A stretch of 64,000 nucleotides of DNA from Flavobacteriaceae bacterium UBA3611 (GTDB lineage: Bacteria; Bacteroidota; Bacteroidia; Flavobacteriales; Flavobacteriaceae): assembly GCA_002375495.1 (NCBI GenBank), contig DFLU01000012.1:124001-188000 (forward strand), written 5' to 3'. The translations under genes and the position numbers were made by a program. Position 1 is the first letter of the stretch. Each line of letters opens with the position of its first letter. Below, in pieces: positions 8,790-15,852 of the stretch. The notes below the pieces were generated by a model. It did not search any database, had not been told where the DNA came from, and worked only from the letters and a program-made list of their open reading frames with translations.

Positions 8790-9326
8790 TTGACATTAGA
8801 TGAGCTCATACAAAAATGTAAGCAGCAAGATATAAAAGCTCAGGGAGCATTGTACCAACAATATTCTGGGGTTTTATTTTCTATCTGTTTGCGTTATTCG
8901 CCCAACTATACCGAGGCGGAAGACAATCTCCAAGATGCGTTTATGACCATTTTTGAGAAGGTTGGGCAATTTAAAGACAAAGGTTCTTTTGAAGGCTGGA
9001 TGAAACGGGTTACGGTAAACACCGTACTTCAGAAATATAGAAAGCAAAAAGTTTTCAATATTAAGGAAGAAGCCAATATTGAACAGCCAGAAGATGACGA
9101 TGATGTGATTGAAAGCGATGTGCCGTTAAAGTACCTGCTCAAAATCATACAAGAGCTGCCAGACCGGTACCGATTGGTGTTTTCGATGTATGTGCTAGAT
9201 GGTTATGCGCACAAAGAGATTGCTGAAATGTTAGGAATTAGCGACGGTACGTCTAAATCGAATCTAGCGCGTGCCAGAGGAATCCTAAAAAAGAAGGTGG
9301 AAGCGTATCGGAGTGATGAGTTGTGA
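8790..9326 (+). CDS. ECF-type RNA polymerase sigma factor
   Basis: 178 aa. Region 2: LIQKCKQQDIKAQGALYQQY, then YTEAEDNLQDAFMTIFEKVGQF, with the typical D/E-rich core-binding helix. Region 4: LKIIQELPDRYRLVFSMYVLDG and the helix-turn-helix HKEIAEMLGISDGTSKSNLARAR. A TTG start at 8790 is the only workable start: an in-frame TAA lies at 8772-8774 and the next Met is deep inside region 2. The gene at 9472 encodes a protein with features of a cognate anti-sigma factor, so the pair likely forms an envelope-responsive regulator. The stop codon is embedded in a 7-base tandem repeat. Confidence 0.92.
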   Translation: MTLDELIQKCKQQDIKAQGALYQQYSGVLFSICLRYSPNYTEAEDNLQDAFMTIFEKVGQFKDKGSFEGWMKRVTVNTVLQKYRKQKVFNIKEEANIEQPEDDDDVIESDVPLKYLLKIIQELPDRYRLVFSMYVLDGYAHKEIAEMLGISDGTSKSNLARARGILKKKVEAYRSDEL

Positions 9327-9338
9327 GTTGTGAGTTGT
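9318..9338. repeat. Tandem heptamer repeat GAGTTGT x3
   Basis: Three perfect head-to-tail copies of GAGTTGT at 9318, 9325 and 9332. The TGA stop of the sigma factor gene (9324-9326) lies across the first two units, so copy-number change would not alter the encoded C-terminus but would lengthen the 3' spacer. Confidence 0.85.
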
Positions 9339-9362
9339 ACCCTTTGACAGCTCAGGGTGACA
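9338..9362. repeat. Dispersed intergenic element (CTCAGGGTGAC type), copy 1
   Basis: TACCCTTTGACAGCTCAGGG followed by TGACA. It is a near copy of the element at 28591-28616 between atpH and atpA (TACCCTTCGACTGCGCTCAG then GGTGAC). ACCCT and AGGGT can pair as a short stem. Similar elements occur in gaps of flavobacterial genomes; their role is unknown. Confidence 0.6.
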
Positions 9363-9393
9363 AAGTTGTGAGTAAAAAATTAAAATAGTTATC

Positions 9394-9440
9394 CTGAATA
9401 CTGAATACTGAATACTGAATACTGAATACTGAATACTGAA
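9394..9440. repeat. Tandem heptamer repeat CTGAATA, six full copies plus a partial one
   Basis: Units start at 9394, 9401, 9408, 9415, 9422 and 9429, all perfect, then CTGAA at 9436-9440. The array ends 31 bases before the ATG of the putative anti-sigma gene, so slipped-strand changes could alter the spacing between the sigma and anti-sigma genes or their translation. Seven is not a multiple of three, but the array is non-coding. Confidence 0.92.
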
Positions 9441-9471
9441 ATATAAGTCATCCCCCATTTGTAGACTTTAA

Positions 9472-11055
9472 ATGAAAGAAAAAAATAACATAGACGAACT
9501 CTTCAAAGACCAGTTTCAAAATTTTGAAGCTGCACCTTCGCCTGTTGTTTGGGACGCCATCGAAGCGAAACTCCAACAGAAAAAGGAGAAGCGCCGTGTT
9601 ATTCCGTTGTGGTGGCGTGTTGCCGGAGTGGCAGCTTTGCTCGCCTTGTTGCTCACCGTAGGCATTACGTTATTTGACGGACCTACAGATCTTTCTAACG
9701 AAATCGTCAACGAAAAAGATGCAATCGAGAACCTAGACAAGAACGATACTACCCCAAAAATTGATGGTGTGATCAACTCAGAAGGTACTCAAGTGGCTTC
9801 CGAAAATGATAATACTTTAGACGGTTCAGCAGAAAACAACAATACGACTACCGATAATACAAAATCGACCCTTTCCGAAGAGACCCGTTCAGCCATTACT
9901 AATGCTACCGAAGATGGTGTTGCAGAGGCTTCGGAAAACTCAAAAAATTCGACCCAGAAAAATTTCAACAAAGAAGCGCTTCAAAACCCATTAAAGAAAG
10001 ATGCTTCAACTACCTATAACACAGAAACAGAAGCTGTAGCCAAGGCTACCAATGCTACAAACAACACTCAGAAAAAATCTGAAACCAGTTTGCATCCTTT
10101 GGTGAAGGATGCTACCAAGGTAGTTTCAGAAAAAGAGGCGGTAGCGAATACAGAAACCAAACAAGAGAATCTTGGTTCTGAAGCTATTAAAATCGACAAA
10201 TCTGATGCCATCATCAGTACAGAGACAGACGTTGCCGCTACTGAAAAAGCTGAAAAAAAGAAAAAATCAATTTTTGATGCGATTGAAGAAAACAAGCAAC
10301 TAGAAGAACCCCTTTTAAAGAAAGAAGGCCCTTCTAACCGTTGGGCTGTGGCTCCCAATGTGGGCCCAGTATATTACGGCTCGCTAAATGGAGGCTCTTC
10401 TATAGACCCTATGTTTGCAGACAATACACAAAGTGGCGATATTAATTTAAGTTACGGAGTACAGGTTGCTTATGACATTTCAGATAAATTTTCGGTACGC
10501 TCTGGTGTAAACAATGTGAACTTGAGCTATGCAACAGGAGATGTGCAAGTAGCTTCGGCCCCGCAAGCTTTTGGCCTTAAAACTGTAGATTATAACAATC
10601 GAGGTGCCGTAACCACCGTTTTTGATCGCGGCATGCTTCCAAATGCTCCTGAAGGTGGCGGATTTGGAAACATTGTGCCGAAATCGACTGGGGGCAACGC
10701 AGAAATCAGTCAGCAACTTAGTTATTACGAAGTGCCTCTCGAATTAAAGTACGACCTTCTAGACAACCGTTTCGGGATTAATGTGATTGGTGGCATGAGC
10801 ACCCTCTTTTTAGGCAATAATGAAATTGTAGTAAACGACGGTGATTTTAGAACCGTTTTGGGAGAAGCAAATAATTTGAATTCTATAAGCTTTACAACGA
10901 ACATCGGGCTCGGATTTAATTACCAACTGAGCAAGAAATTAAAGTTTAATATTGAACCGATGTTCAAATACCAACTCAATCCCTATACAGACACAAGTAT
11001 AGATTTCAGACCCTACTATTTAGGTGTGTATAGTGGATTGAGTTTTAAATTTTAG
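9472..11055 (+). CDS. Putative dual membrane-spanning anti-sigma factor: cytoplasmic head, one TM, long linker, outer-membrane beta-barrel
   Basis: 527 aa with four parts. Residues 1-42 form a charged head (DELFKDQFQNFEAAPSPVVW) ending in a Lys/Arg patch (KKEKRR), which places the N-terminus in the cytoplasm. One membrane helix spans about 49-68 (RVAGVAALLALLLTVGITLF). Residues about 70-285 are Asn/Thr/Ser/Glu/Lys-rich low complexity, probably disordered. Residues about 290-527 look like an outer-membrane beta-barrel with alternating strands (GVQVAYDISDKFSVRSGV, FGINVIGGMSTLFLG, FTTNIGLGFNYQLSKKLKFN) and a terminal Phe (GVYSGLSFKF). There is no separate Sec signal. It sits directly after an ECF sigma gene. 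This layout fits the Dma-type anti-sigma factors described in Bacteroides thetaiotaomicron; sigma binding is inferred, not seen. Confidence 0.75.
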   Translation: MKEKNNIDELFKDQFQNFEAAPSPVVWDAIEAKLQQKKEKRRVIPLWWRVAGVAALLALLLTVGITLFDGPTDLSNEIVNEKDAIENLDKNDTTPKIDGVINSEGTQVASENDNTLDGSAENNNTTTDNTKSTLSEETRSAITNATEDGVAEASENSKNSTQKNFNKEALQNPLKKDASTTYNTETEAVAKATNATNNTQKKSETSLHPLVKDATKVVSEKEAVANTETKQENLGSEAIKIDKSDAIISTETDVAATEKAEKKKKSIFDAIEENKQLEEPLLKKEGPSNRWAVAPNVGPVYYGSLNGGSSIDPMFADNTQSGDINLSYGVQVAYDISDKFSVRSGVNNVNLSYATGDVQVASAPQAFGLKTVDYNNRGAVTTVFDRGMLPNAPEGGGFGNIVPKSTGGNAEISQQLSYYEVPLELKYDLLDNRFGINVIGGMSTLFLGNNEIVVNDGDFRTVLGEANNLNSISFTTNIGLGFNYQLSKKLKFNIEPMFKYQLNPYTDTSIDFRPYYLGVYSGLSFKF

Positions 11056-11098
11056 GTTAGTTTTTAGTTGGCAGGGAAAACCCCTCCAAAAGTTAAGG

Positions 11099-11129
11099 AA
11101 ACCGTCTCTCGCCATAGAGGCGGTTTTTT
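11099..11129 (+). terminator. Rho-independent terminator after the anti-sigma-like gene
   Basis: Stem AAACCGTCTCT (11099-11109), loop CGCCAT, stem AGAGGCGGTTT (11116-11126) with one G-T wobble, then a T run to 11129. The T run overlaps the plsC stop codon on the other strand. Confidence 0.85.
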
Positions 11130-11868
11130 AATGGCTCGGATTTTCAAGTTCAGATAAGATCACGTTTCTCACCTTCTTATTCAGCATACGCTTATCGTCT
11201 AACCCTAAATTTTCAGTAGGAATTGTTTTGTGTACCTGTACACGCATCTTCCCTGGGCTTCCGCTTAAAAACGTATATGAAAATCTAGCCTTATTGTCAT
11301 GAAAAGTCATGGGCGCAATAGGTATTTGGTGATCGATTGCCAGTCGGAACGCCCCATCCTTGAATGAATCTAGCAGCACGCTTTCATCGTCGGGTACACC
11401 TCCTTCGGGAAAAATACACACACTCAGCCCTTGGCTTAATTTGCTCTGAGCCCTTGCAAAGACTTCCCTACGACTCTTCGGATTGTTTCGATCTACCAAA
11501 ATACACGTTCGTTTGTAGAAAAATCCGAAGACCGGAATTTTAGCCAGTTCTTTCTTCCCTACAAACACAAACGGATTTTTGGTGACGTACAACATGAGCA
11601 TGATATCGGTCATCGACGTATGGTTGGCCACAAACATATAGCTCTGCCCTTTTTTCCATTGTTCTTCCCTTTTAATAATAGGCCTAAAACCCATCCCGAA
11701 CAATATTAAAGTGGCCCATATTCGGGCCAACTTAAAAAAATAGGGGTACCATTCTTGGCGAAGAATACTGATGATAAGCACGGGCGACATCACCACGATA
11801 GGAACTCCCAACAAAATGTAGAACCAGATCCTGTAGAAAATTCGCGCTATGTTTTTTAGAAATTTCAA
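11128..11868 (-). CDS. plsC: 1-acyl-sn-glycerol-3-phosphate acyltransferase (PlsC family)
   Basis: 246 aa from a TTG start at 11866-11868. It transfers an acyl chain to lysophosphatidate in the inner membrane during phospholipid synthesis. A membrane anchor at about 10-35 (FYILLGVPIVVMSPVLIISIL) precedes the acyltransferase motif I NHTSMTD (H-x4-D), motif II around CILVDRNNPKSR and motif III FPEGGVPDDE. An in-frame ATG exists at 11989-11991, but using it would run 17 bases into trpS, cover the trpS promoter box and add about 41 residues unlike family members; homologues begin near LKFLKNIARIFYRIWFYI, as this TTG start does. Confidence 0.87.
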   Translation of the reverse strand: MKFLKNIARIFYRIWFYILLGVPIVVMSPVLIISILRQEWYPYFFKLARIWATLILFGMGFRPIIKREEQWKKGQSYMFVANHTSMTDIMLMLYVTKNPFVFVGKKELAKIPVFGFFYKRTCILVDRNNPKSRREVFARAQSKLSQGLSVCIFPEGGVPDDESVLLDSFKDGAFRLAIDHQIPIAPMTFHDNKARFSYTFLSGSPGKMRVQVHKTIPTENLGLDDKRMLNKKVRNVILSELENPSH

Positions 11869-11916
11869 GCTGAGCCAAAAATAGGAATATCTACCGTACA
11901 AAAACGGTAAAAAAAG

Positions 11917-11924
11917 TACCTTTG
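11917..11924 (+). promoter_or_regulatory. Putative -7 promoter box for trpS
   Basis: TACCTTTG matches TAnnTTTG, about 50 bases before the trpS ATG in the divergent plsC/trpS gap. Its position argues against the longer plsC start at 11991. Confidence 0.6.
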
Positions 11925-11974
11925 CTGAAAATAAGCACCCCTTTAAAAAGTTCCCCGCCCAAGCGGACCAAATT

Positions 11975-12943
11975 ATGGCAAGAATACTCACCGGAATACA
12001 AAGTACAGGAACCCCTCATTTAGGGAATATTTTAGGAGCTATTGTTCCTGCTATTGAAATGGCAAACAATCCTAAAAACGACTCATTTCTTTTTATTGCA
12101 GACATGCACTCGCTTACGCAAATTAAAGACGCTGCTGTTCTTAAACAGAACACCTATAGTGTGGCTGCTACATGGTTAGCTTTTGGGTTGGATGTAGATA
12201 AAACTGTTTTTTATCGCCAAAGTGATATCCCGCAGGTAGCTGAGCTTTCTTGGTATTTAAGCTGTTTTTTTCCTTATCAACGCCTCACCTTAGCACATAG
12301 TTTTAAAGACAAGGCAGACCGCCTGGAAGATGTAAATGCAGGGCTTTTTAACTATCCAATGCTCATGGCTGCCGATATTTTATTATACGACACCCAAGTT
12401 GTTCCCGTTGGAAAAGACCAGTTACAGCATTTAGAAATTACTCGAGATGTGGCTTCAAGATTCCATGCACAAATGGGCGAGACTTTTGTAATGCCCGAAG
12501 CAAAAGTGCAAGACAACACTATGTTGATTCCTGGAACAGATGGTACCAAGATGAGCAAGAGCAAAAACAATATCATCAACATCTTTCTGCCTGAGAAGAA
12601 GCTGCGGAAACAGATAATGGGTATTGAAACCGATAGCACACCATTAGAGGAGCCAAAAGATCCCGATACCTGCAATGTTTTTGCAATCTATAAATTAGTA
12701 GCTTCAGAAGCTCAAGTTGAAACGATGCGCGCAAATTATACAGGAGGCAATTATGGCTACGGGCATGCCAAGCAAGCATTATATGAGCTAATCCTGGCAA
12801 CGTTTGAACTTCCGCGAAAGCGATACGAGCACTATATGGCTAACTATGCTGAAATAGAAGATGCATTGACGGTGGGTGCTAAAAAAGCAACAAAAGTGGC
12901 CGATGCCGTTTTACAGCGAGTTCGTGAGAAAGTTGGATACTAA
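11975..12943 (+). CDS. trpS: Tryptophan--tRNA ligase
   Basis: 322 aa class I aminoacyl-tRNA synthetase that charges tRNA-Trp. The HIGH-equivalent motif is in TGTPHLGNILGA (residues about 11-22) and KMSKS is exact at about 192-196 (GTDGTKMSKSKNN). QLQHLEITRDVASRF and the DILLYD region are typical of bacterial TrpS. Length is normal. Its TAA stop (12941-12943) overlaps the convergent dprA stop by four bases with no terminator between. Confidence 0.96.
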   Translation: MARILTGIQSTGTPHLGNILGAIVPAIEMANNPKNDSFLFIADMHSLTQIKDAAVLKQNTYSVAATWLAFGLDVDKTVFYRQSDIPQVAELSWYLSCFFPYQRLTLAHSFKDKADRLEDVNAGLFNYPMLMAADILLYDTQVVPVGKDQLQHLEITRDVASRFHAQMGETFVMPEAKVQDNTMLIPGTDGTKMSKSKNNIINIFLPEKKLRKQIMGIETDSTPLEEPKDPDTCNVFAIYKLVASEAQVETMRANYTGGNYGYGHAKQALYELILATFELPRKRYEHYMANYAEIEDALTVGAKKATKVADAVLQRVREKVGY

Positions 12944-14046
12944 ATAGCTTCGAATAATTTTCCCGGTAATGGCCGCACCAATCCTTGTAACTCGAGATTG
13001 AGCAGCAATGTCGCTGCTTTATACGTAGGAAAATGGCAAGCCAATGATATGAGATCGAGTTGTTGTTTTCCATTCGATTGTAAGTATTGGTAAATGGTTT
13101 GTTCTTCTGCTGTTAATTCGGAAAAAAGCTTGGTTTGCGTTCCCTGAATCGGATGTTCATCTAAGTCCCATCCCAATAGATATACTAGGTCTGCAGCACA
13201 AGTTAACATCTGTGCTTGGTTCGATTTTATCAGGTTATTGCAGCCAAGACTTTGTCTGTCTGTAGCACGCCCTGGTACGGCAAATACATCGCGGTTATAG
13301 CTATTTGCAATATCTGCCGTGACAAGGCTCCCTCCTTTTTCGGCAGATTCTATCACGATGGTTGCTTGGCTAATTCCGGCAATGACACGGTTCCGTTTTA
13401 AAAAATTGGTACGGTCGAAGGCATCATTGCTCCAAAATTCGGTGAGGAACCCTCCGTTTTGTTCGAGCGGGGCAACATATCTACTATGTGTTTTGGGATA
13501 CATTTGGTTTAAGCCATGTGCCAGACAAGCTACGGTCTGTAAATTGTTGTTTAGGGCTGCTTTGTGTGCTGAAATATCCACACCGTAGGCAAATCCTGAG
13601 ATAATCACCGGGTTCAGAGGAGCGAGTTCTTCGACCAGGTTTCTACAGAAATCGGCACCGTATGAAGTGACTTTTCTGGTTCCTACAATACTGATGATTT
13701 TTCGATTCCGAAGATTTACAGTGCCGCGTTCAAAAAGCAATAATGGCCCGTCGATACAGTGTTTTAAGTTTTCAGGATAGGTAGCATCTAAAAAATAATG
13801 GCAAGTGATGTGCCGTTCAGTAATAAACTGCAGTTCATCTTCAGCAATAGGCAGTTGTATTGCGGCAGACAGTTCTTTCAATTTCTGCCGTCCAATGCCA
13901 TCGATTTTTAGCAGGTGCGCCTTTTTTTCTTTGAAAATCCCTTCCGCAGAGCCAACAGTTCGCAGTAATTTTTTAGCGGAAGCATCGCCAAGATTTTTAA
14001 CGCGTTGCAGCGCTAGGGTATACAGCAATTCATTTTGTGAGAGCAT
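12940..14046 (-). CDS. dprA: DNA-processing protein DprA
   Basis: 368 aa. DprA binds incoming single-stranded DNA and loads RecA during natural transformation. An N-terminal SAM/HhH-like region (LLYTLALQRVKNLGDASAKK, KIDGIGRQKLKELSAAIQLP) precedes the Rossmann-like core with SIVGTRKVTSYGADFCRNLV, SGFAYGVDISAHKAAL, LAHGLNQMYPKTH and SAEKGGSLVTADIANSYNR. The C-terminal winged-helix-like region (LTAEEQTIYQYLQSNGKQQ) is present. Although the frame is open to 14313, I use the ATG at 14044-14046 because a TAnnTTTG box lies just upstream and the extra residues look non-coding. Confidence 0.93.
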   Translation of the reverse strand: MLSQNELLYTLALQRVKNLGDASAKKLLRTVGSAEGIFKEKKAHLLKIDGIGRQKLKELSAAIQLPIAEDELQFITERHITCHYFLDATYPENLKHCIDGPLLLFERGTVNLRNRKIISIVGTRKVTSYGADFCRNLVEELAPLNPVIISGFAYGVDISAHKAALNNNLQTVACLAHGLNQMYPKTHSRYVAPLEQNGGFLTEFWSNDAFDRTNFLKRNRVIAGISQATIVIESAEKGGSLVTADIANSYNRDVFAVPGRATDRQSLGCNNLIKSNQAQMLTCAADLVYLLGWDLDEHPIQGTQTKLFSELTAEEQTIYQYLQSNGKQQLDLISLACHFPTYKAATLLLNLELQGLVRPLPGKLFEAI

Positions 14047-14072
14047 ACAAATGGTATTGCTGGGGAGTGTTT

Positions 14073-14080
14073 CAAAAGTA
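14073..14080 (-). promoter_or_regulatory. Putative -7 promoter box for dprA
   Basis: Minus-strand TACTTTTG, a TAnnTTTG match 26 bases ahead of the chosen dprA ATG; it implies a short leader and rules out the longer upstream reading frame as coding. Confidence 0.55.
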
Positions 14081-14099
14081 CAATTTTTTGAGTTGTTGA

Positions 14100-14107
14100 T
14101 AAATTTG
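14100..14107 (+). promoter_or_regulatory. Putative -7 promoter box for the HU/SPOR gene
   Basis: TAAATTTG matches TAnnTTTG, about 48 bases ahead of the ATG at 14155. The boxes for dprA and this gene lie 20 bases apart on opposite strands, so the two genes share one short divergent control region. Confidence 0.5.
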
Positions 14108-14154
14108 CCGCATTTCAGTTGAAAAGCGAAGAAAAAAAATCTATGTTTGTTTAC

Positions 14155-15096
14155 ATGCAATTGGCCACCTACATAAGTGATTTGCTCTACAGGTATGAAT
14201 GTGTGATTGTTCCAGGTTTTGGTGCTTTCATTACACGGTATGAGTCGGCAAGAATTGATGCTGCTACCGAAACATTCCATCCGCCAGGCAAGTCGGTCAT
14301 GTTTAACCGACAACTACAAACCAACGATGGTATCTTAGCCAATTATGTTGCGAATGTTGAAGGACAAAGCTACACTTTAGCCCTACAAACCATCAGAAAT
14401 TTTACGGGCAAGCTTTCGTTAGCGCTCAGCGAAGGAAAAACAGTGACCCTAGACAACGTAGGTACATTTTCTCTAAACGAAGAACAAACGGTTCAATTTA
14501 AGCCTTCAGCAGACGGAAATTTCAGTACTGCTTCATTTGGCTTGGCTGCCGTTGGAGCGCCTAAAGTCTCTCGAGAGGTTTACAAAGAATCGGTTGAGGC
14601 ACTAGAAGAAAAGTCGCCTATTTTATTTACTCCAGAGAAAAGAACCGCATCTCCTTATTTGAAATATGCAGCCATAGGCCTGATTGCTATAACGGTTGCA
14701 GGATTTGGCGGTATGAAACTTTATGAAGGGCAAGTACAAGATTATAATTTTGCTGAAAAGCAAAAAGCTGAAACAAAATTAGATTCTCAAATCCAGCAAG
14801 CAACCTTTGTGATTGAGAACCCGTTGAAAGCTATGAACGTTACCGTTCCGAAGCAAAAGGGAAAATACCATGTGATTGCTGGCGCATTTAGAATTGAAGC
14901 CAATGCTGAAAAGAAAATGGCACAATTAACCCAGCGTGGTTTTACGCCAAGACTTTTGGGGACCAACAAATACGGCTTACACCAAGTTGTTTTTAGTAGC
15001 CACGAAGACAGAATCGAAGCCTTACAAGCATTGCGAACCATTAAAGCTACCGAAAACAAAGACGCTTGGTTATTGGTTAAAGATATTTCAGAATAA
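14155..15096 (+). CDS. HU-like (CCDC81-type) domain, membrane segment and SPOR domain protein
   Basis: 313 aa. The N-terminal 100 or so residues match the HU-CCDC81 bacterial domain (ISDLLYRYECVIVPGFGAFI, KSVMFNRQLQTNDGILANYV). A membrane helix follows at about 178-194 (KYAAIGLIAITVAGFGG). The C-terminal 75 residues are a SPOR domain (YHVIAGAFRIEANAEKKMAQ, RGFTPRLLGTNKYGLHQVVF), which binds denuded glycan strands at division sites. The N-terminal domain should face the cytoplasm and SPOR the periplasm. Starts at TTG 14119 or ATG 14143 are possible; ATG 14155 gives the family-like beginning MQLATYISDLL. Likely a cell-wall or division protein; no function proven. Confidence 0.85.
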   Translation: MQLATYISDLLYRYECVIVPGFGAFITRYESARIDAATETFHPPGKSVMFNRQLQTNDGILANYVANVEGQSYTLALQTIRNFTGKLSLALSEGKTVTLDNVGTFSLNEEQTVQFKPSADGNFSTASFGLAAVGAPKVSREVYKESVEALEEKSPILFTPEKRTASPYLKYAAIGLIAITVAGFGGMKLYEGQVQDYNFAEKQKAETKLDSQIQQATFVIENPLKAMNVTVPKQKGKYHVIAGAFRIEANAEKKMAQLTQRGFTPRLLGTNKYGLHQVVFSSHEDRIEALQALRTIKATENKDAWLLVKDISE

Positions 15097-15155
15097 AAAC
15101 ACCTTTTTTCTACCATCCTTTCTTTAAAATAATAGTGCCCAAATTGGGTAATGAT

Positions 15156-15163
15156 TACCTTTG
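15156..15163 (+). promoter_or_regulatory. Putative -7 promoter box for the thioesterase gene
   Basis: TACCTTTG (TAnnTTTG) 15 bases ahead of the ATG at 15178. It overlaps the beginning of the longer open frame (ATG 15151), which supports the later start. Confidence 0.55.
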
Positions 15164-15177
15164 CAAAAAATAGCACA

Positions 15178-15687
15178 ATGGAACCTAAAACCCCAAAGCA
15201 ATCGCGCACGGTAATAACCGATTTGGTACTACCTGGAGAAACCAACCCTATCGGGAATATGTTCGGTGGTGAATTATTGGCCCGAATGGATCGGGCGGCC
15301 AGTATTGCAGCCCGAAGACACAGTAGAAGGATTGTGGTTACTGCCTCTGTAAACCATGTCGCTTTCAATAAAATGATTCCGTCAGGTAGTGTTGTGACTG
15401 TTGAAGCACAAGTTTCACGATCGTTCAAAAGCTCTATGGAAGTCTATATGGATGTTTGGATTGAAGACCGCGAAAACGGCATGAAGAGTAAGGCAAACGA
15501 AGGCATTTACACTTTTGTCGCAGTTGACGAAACGGGAAACCCTGTGCCGGTACCTCCTATTGTCCCAGAGACTGAAATTGAAGAAGAGCGATTTACCGCA
15601 GCACTTCGTAGGCGACAATTAAGTTTGGTACTTGCAGGAAAGCTTGCTCCTTCCGAAGCCACAGAATTGAAAGCCCTGTTTATCTAA
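15178..15687 (+). CDS. Acyl-CoA thioesterase (hotdog fold, YciA/ACOT type)
   Basis: 169 aa. It hydrolyses acyl-CoA to free fatty acid and CoA in the cytosol. The hotdog signature is VLPGETNPIGNMFGGELLA with the following MDRAASIAARRHSRR, then TASVNHVAFNKMIPSGSVV and the beta strands MEVYMDVWIEDRE. The Asn/Asp pair in GNMFGGELLARMD corresponds to the usual active-site region. Start ATG 15178 rather than 15151 because a TAnnTTTG box covers the first. Substrate length preference cannot be read from sequence. Confidence 0.9.
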   Translation: MEPKTPKQSRTVITDLVLPGETNPIGNMFGGELLARMDRAASIAARRHSRRIVVTASVNHVAFNKMIPSGSVVTVEAQVSRSFKSSMEVYMDVWIEDRENGMKSKANEGIYTFVAVDETGNPVPVPPIVPETEIEEERFTAALRRRQLSLVLAGKLAPSEATELKALFI

Positions 15688-15749
15688 TAGGTAGCTATTT
15701 ATGTGAAAATCGTTCGATTTAACACTTTTTCGGCTCTTTTTTTCGATTA

Positions 15750-15817
15750 TTATCAGACTAATTCATTCGTATTGAATATATTTGAAATCATTTTCTGATA
15801 AAATTAACTTTTATCAG
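15750..15817 (+). promoter_or_regulatory. TTATCAG motif and perfect palindrome upstream of the S8 protease gene
   Basis: A perfect dyad CTGATAAAA (15795-15803) / TTTTATCAG (15809-15817) with a 5-base centre, plus a third TTATCAG at 15750-15756. They lie 36-103 bases ahead of the secreted protease start. No T run follows, so a protein-binding site is more likely than a terminator. Confidence 0.45.
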
Positions 15818-15852
15818 GATTTCACCTATTTTAATATTAAAAAAAGAAACCT

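Noticed and set aside
8785..8792. TACATTTG as a promoter box for the sigma factor gene
   Set aside because: It overlaps the TTG start, which is the only usable start because an in-frame TAA is at 8772 and no later Met exists before region 2. Transcription from this box would begin inside the gene.
11869..11991. Longer PlsC N-terminus from ATG 11991
   Set aside because: It would overlap trpS and the trpS promoter box, and the added residues do not look like the family.
14047..14313. N-terminal extension of DprA to 14313
   Set aside because: It would run into the HU/SPOR gene, cover two promoter boxes and encode an unlikely composition.
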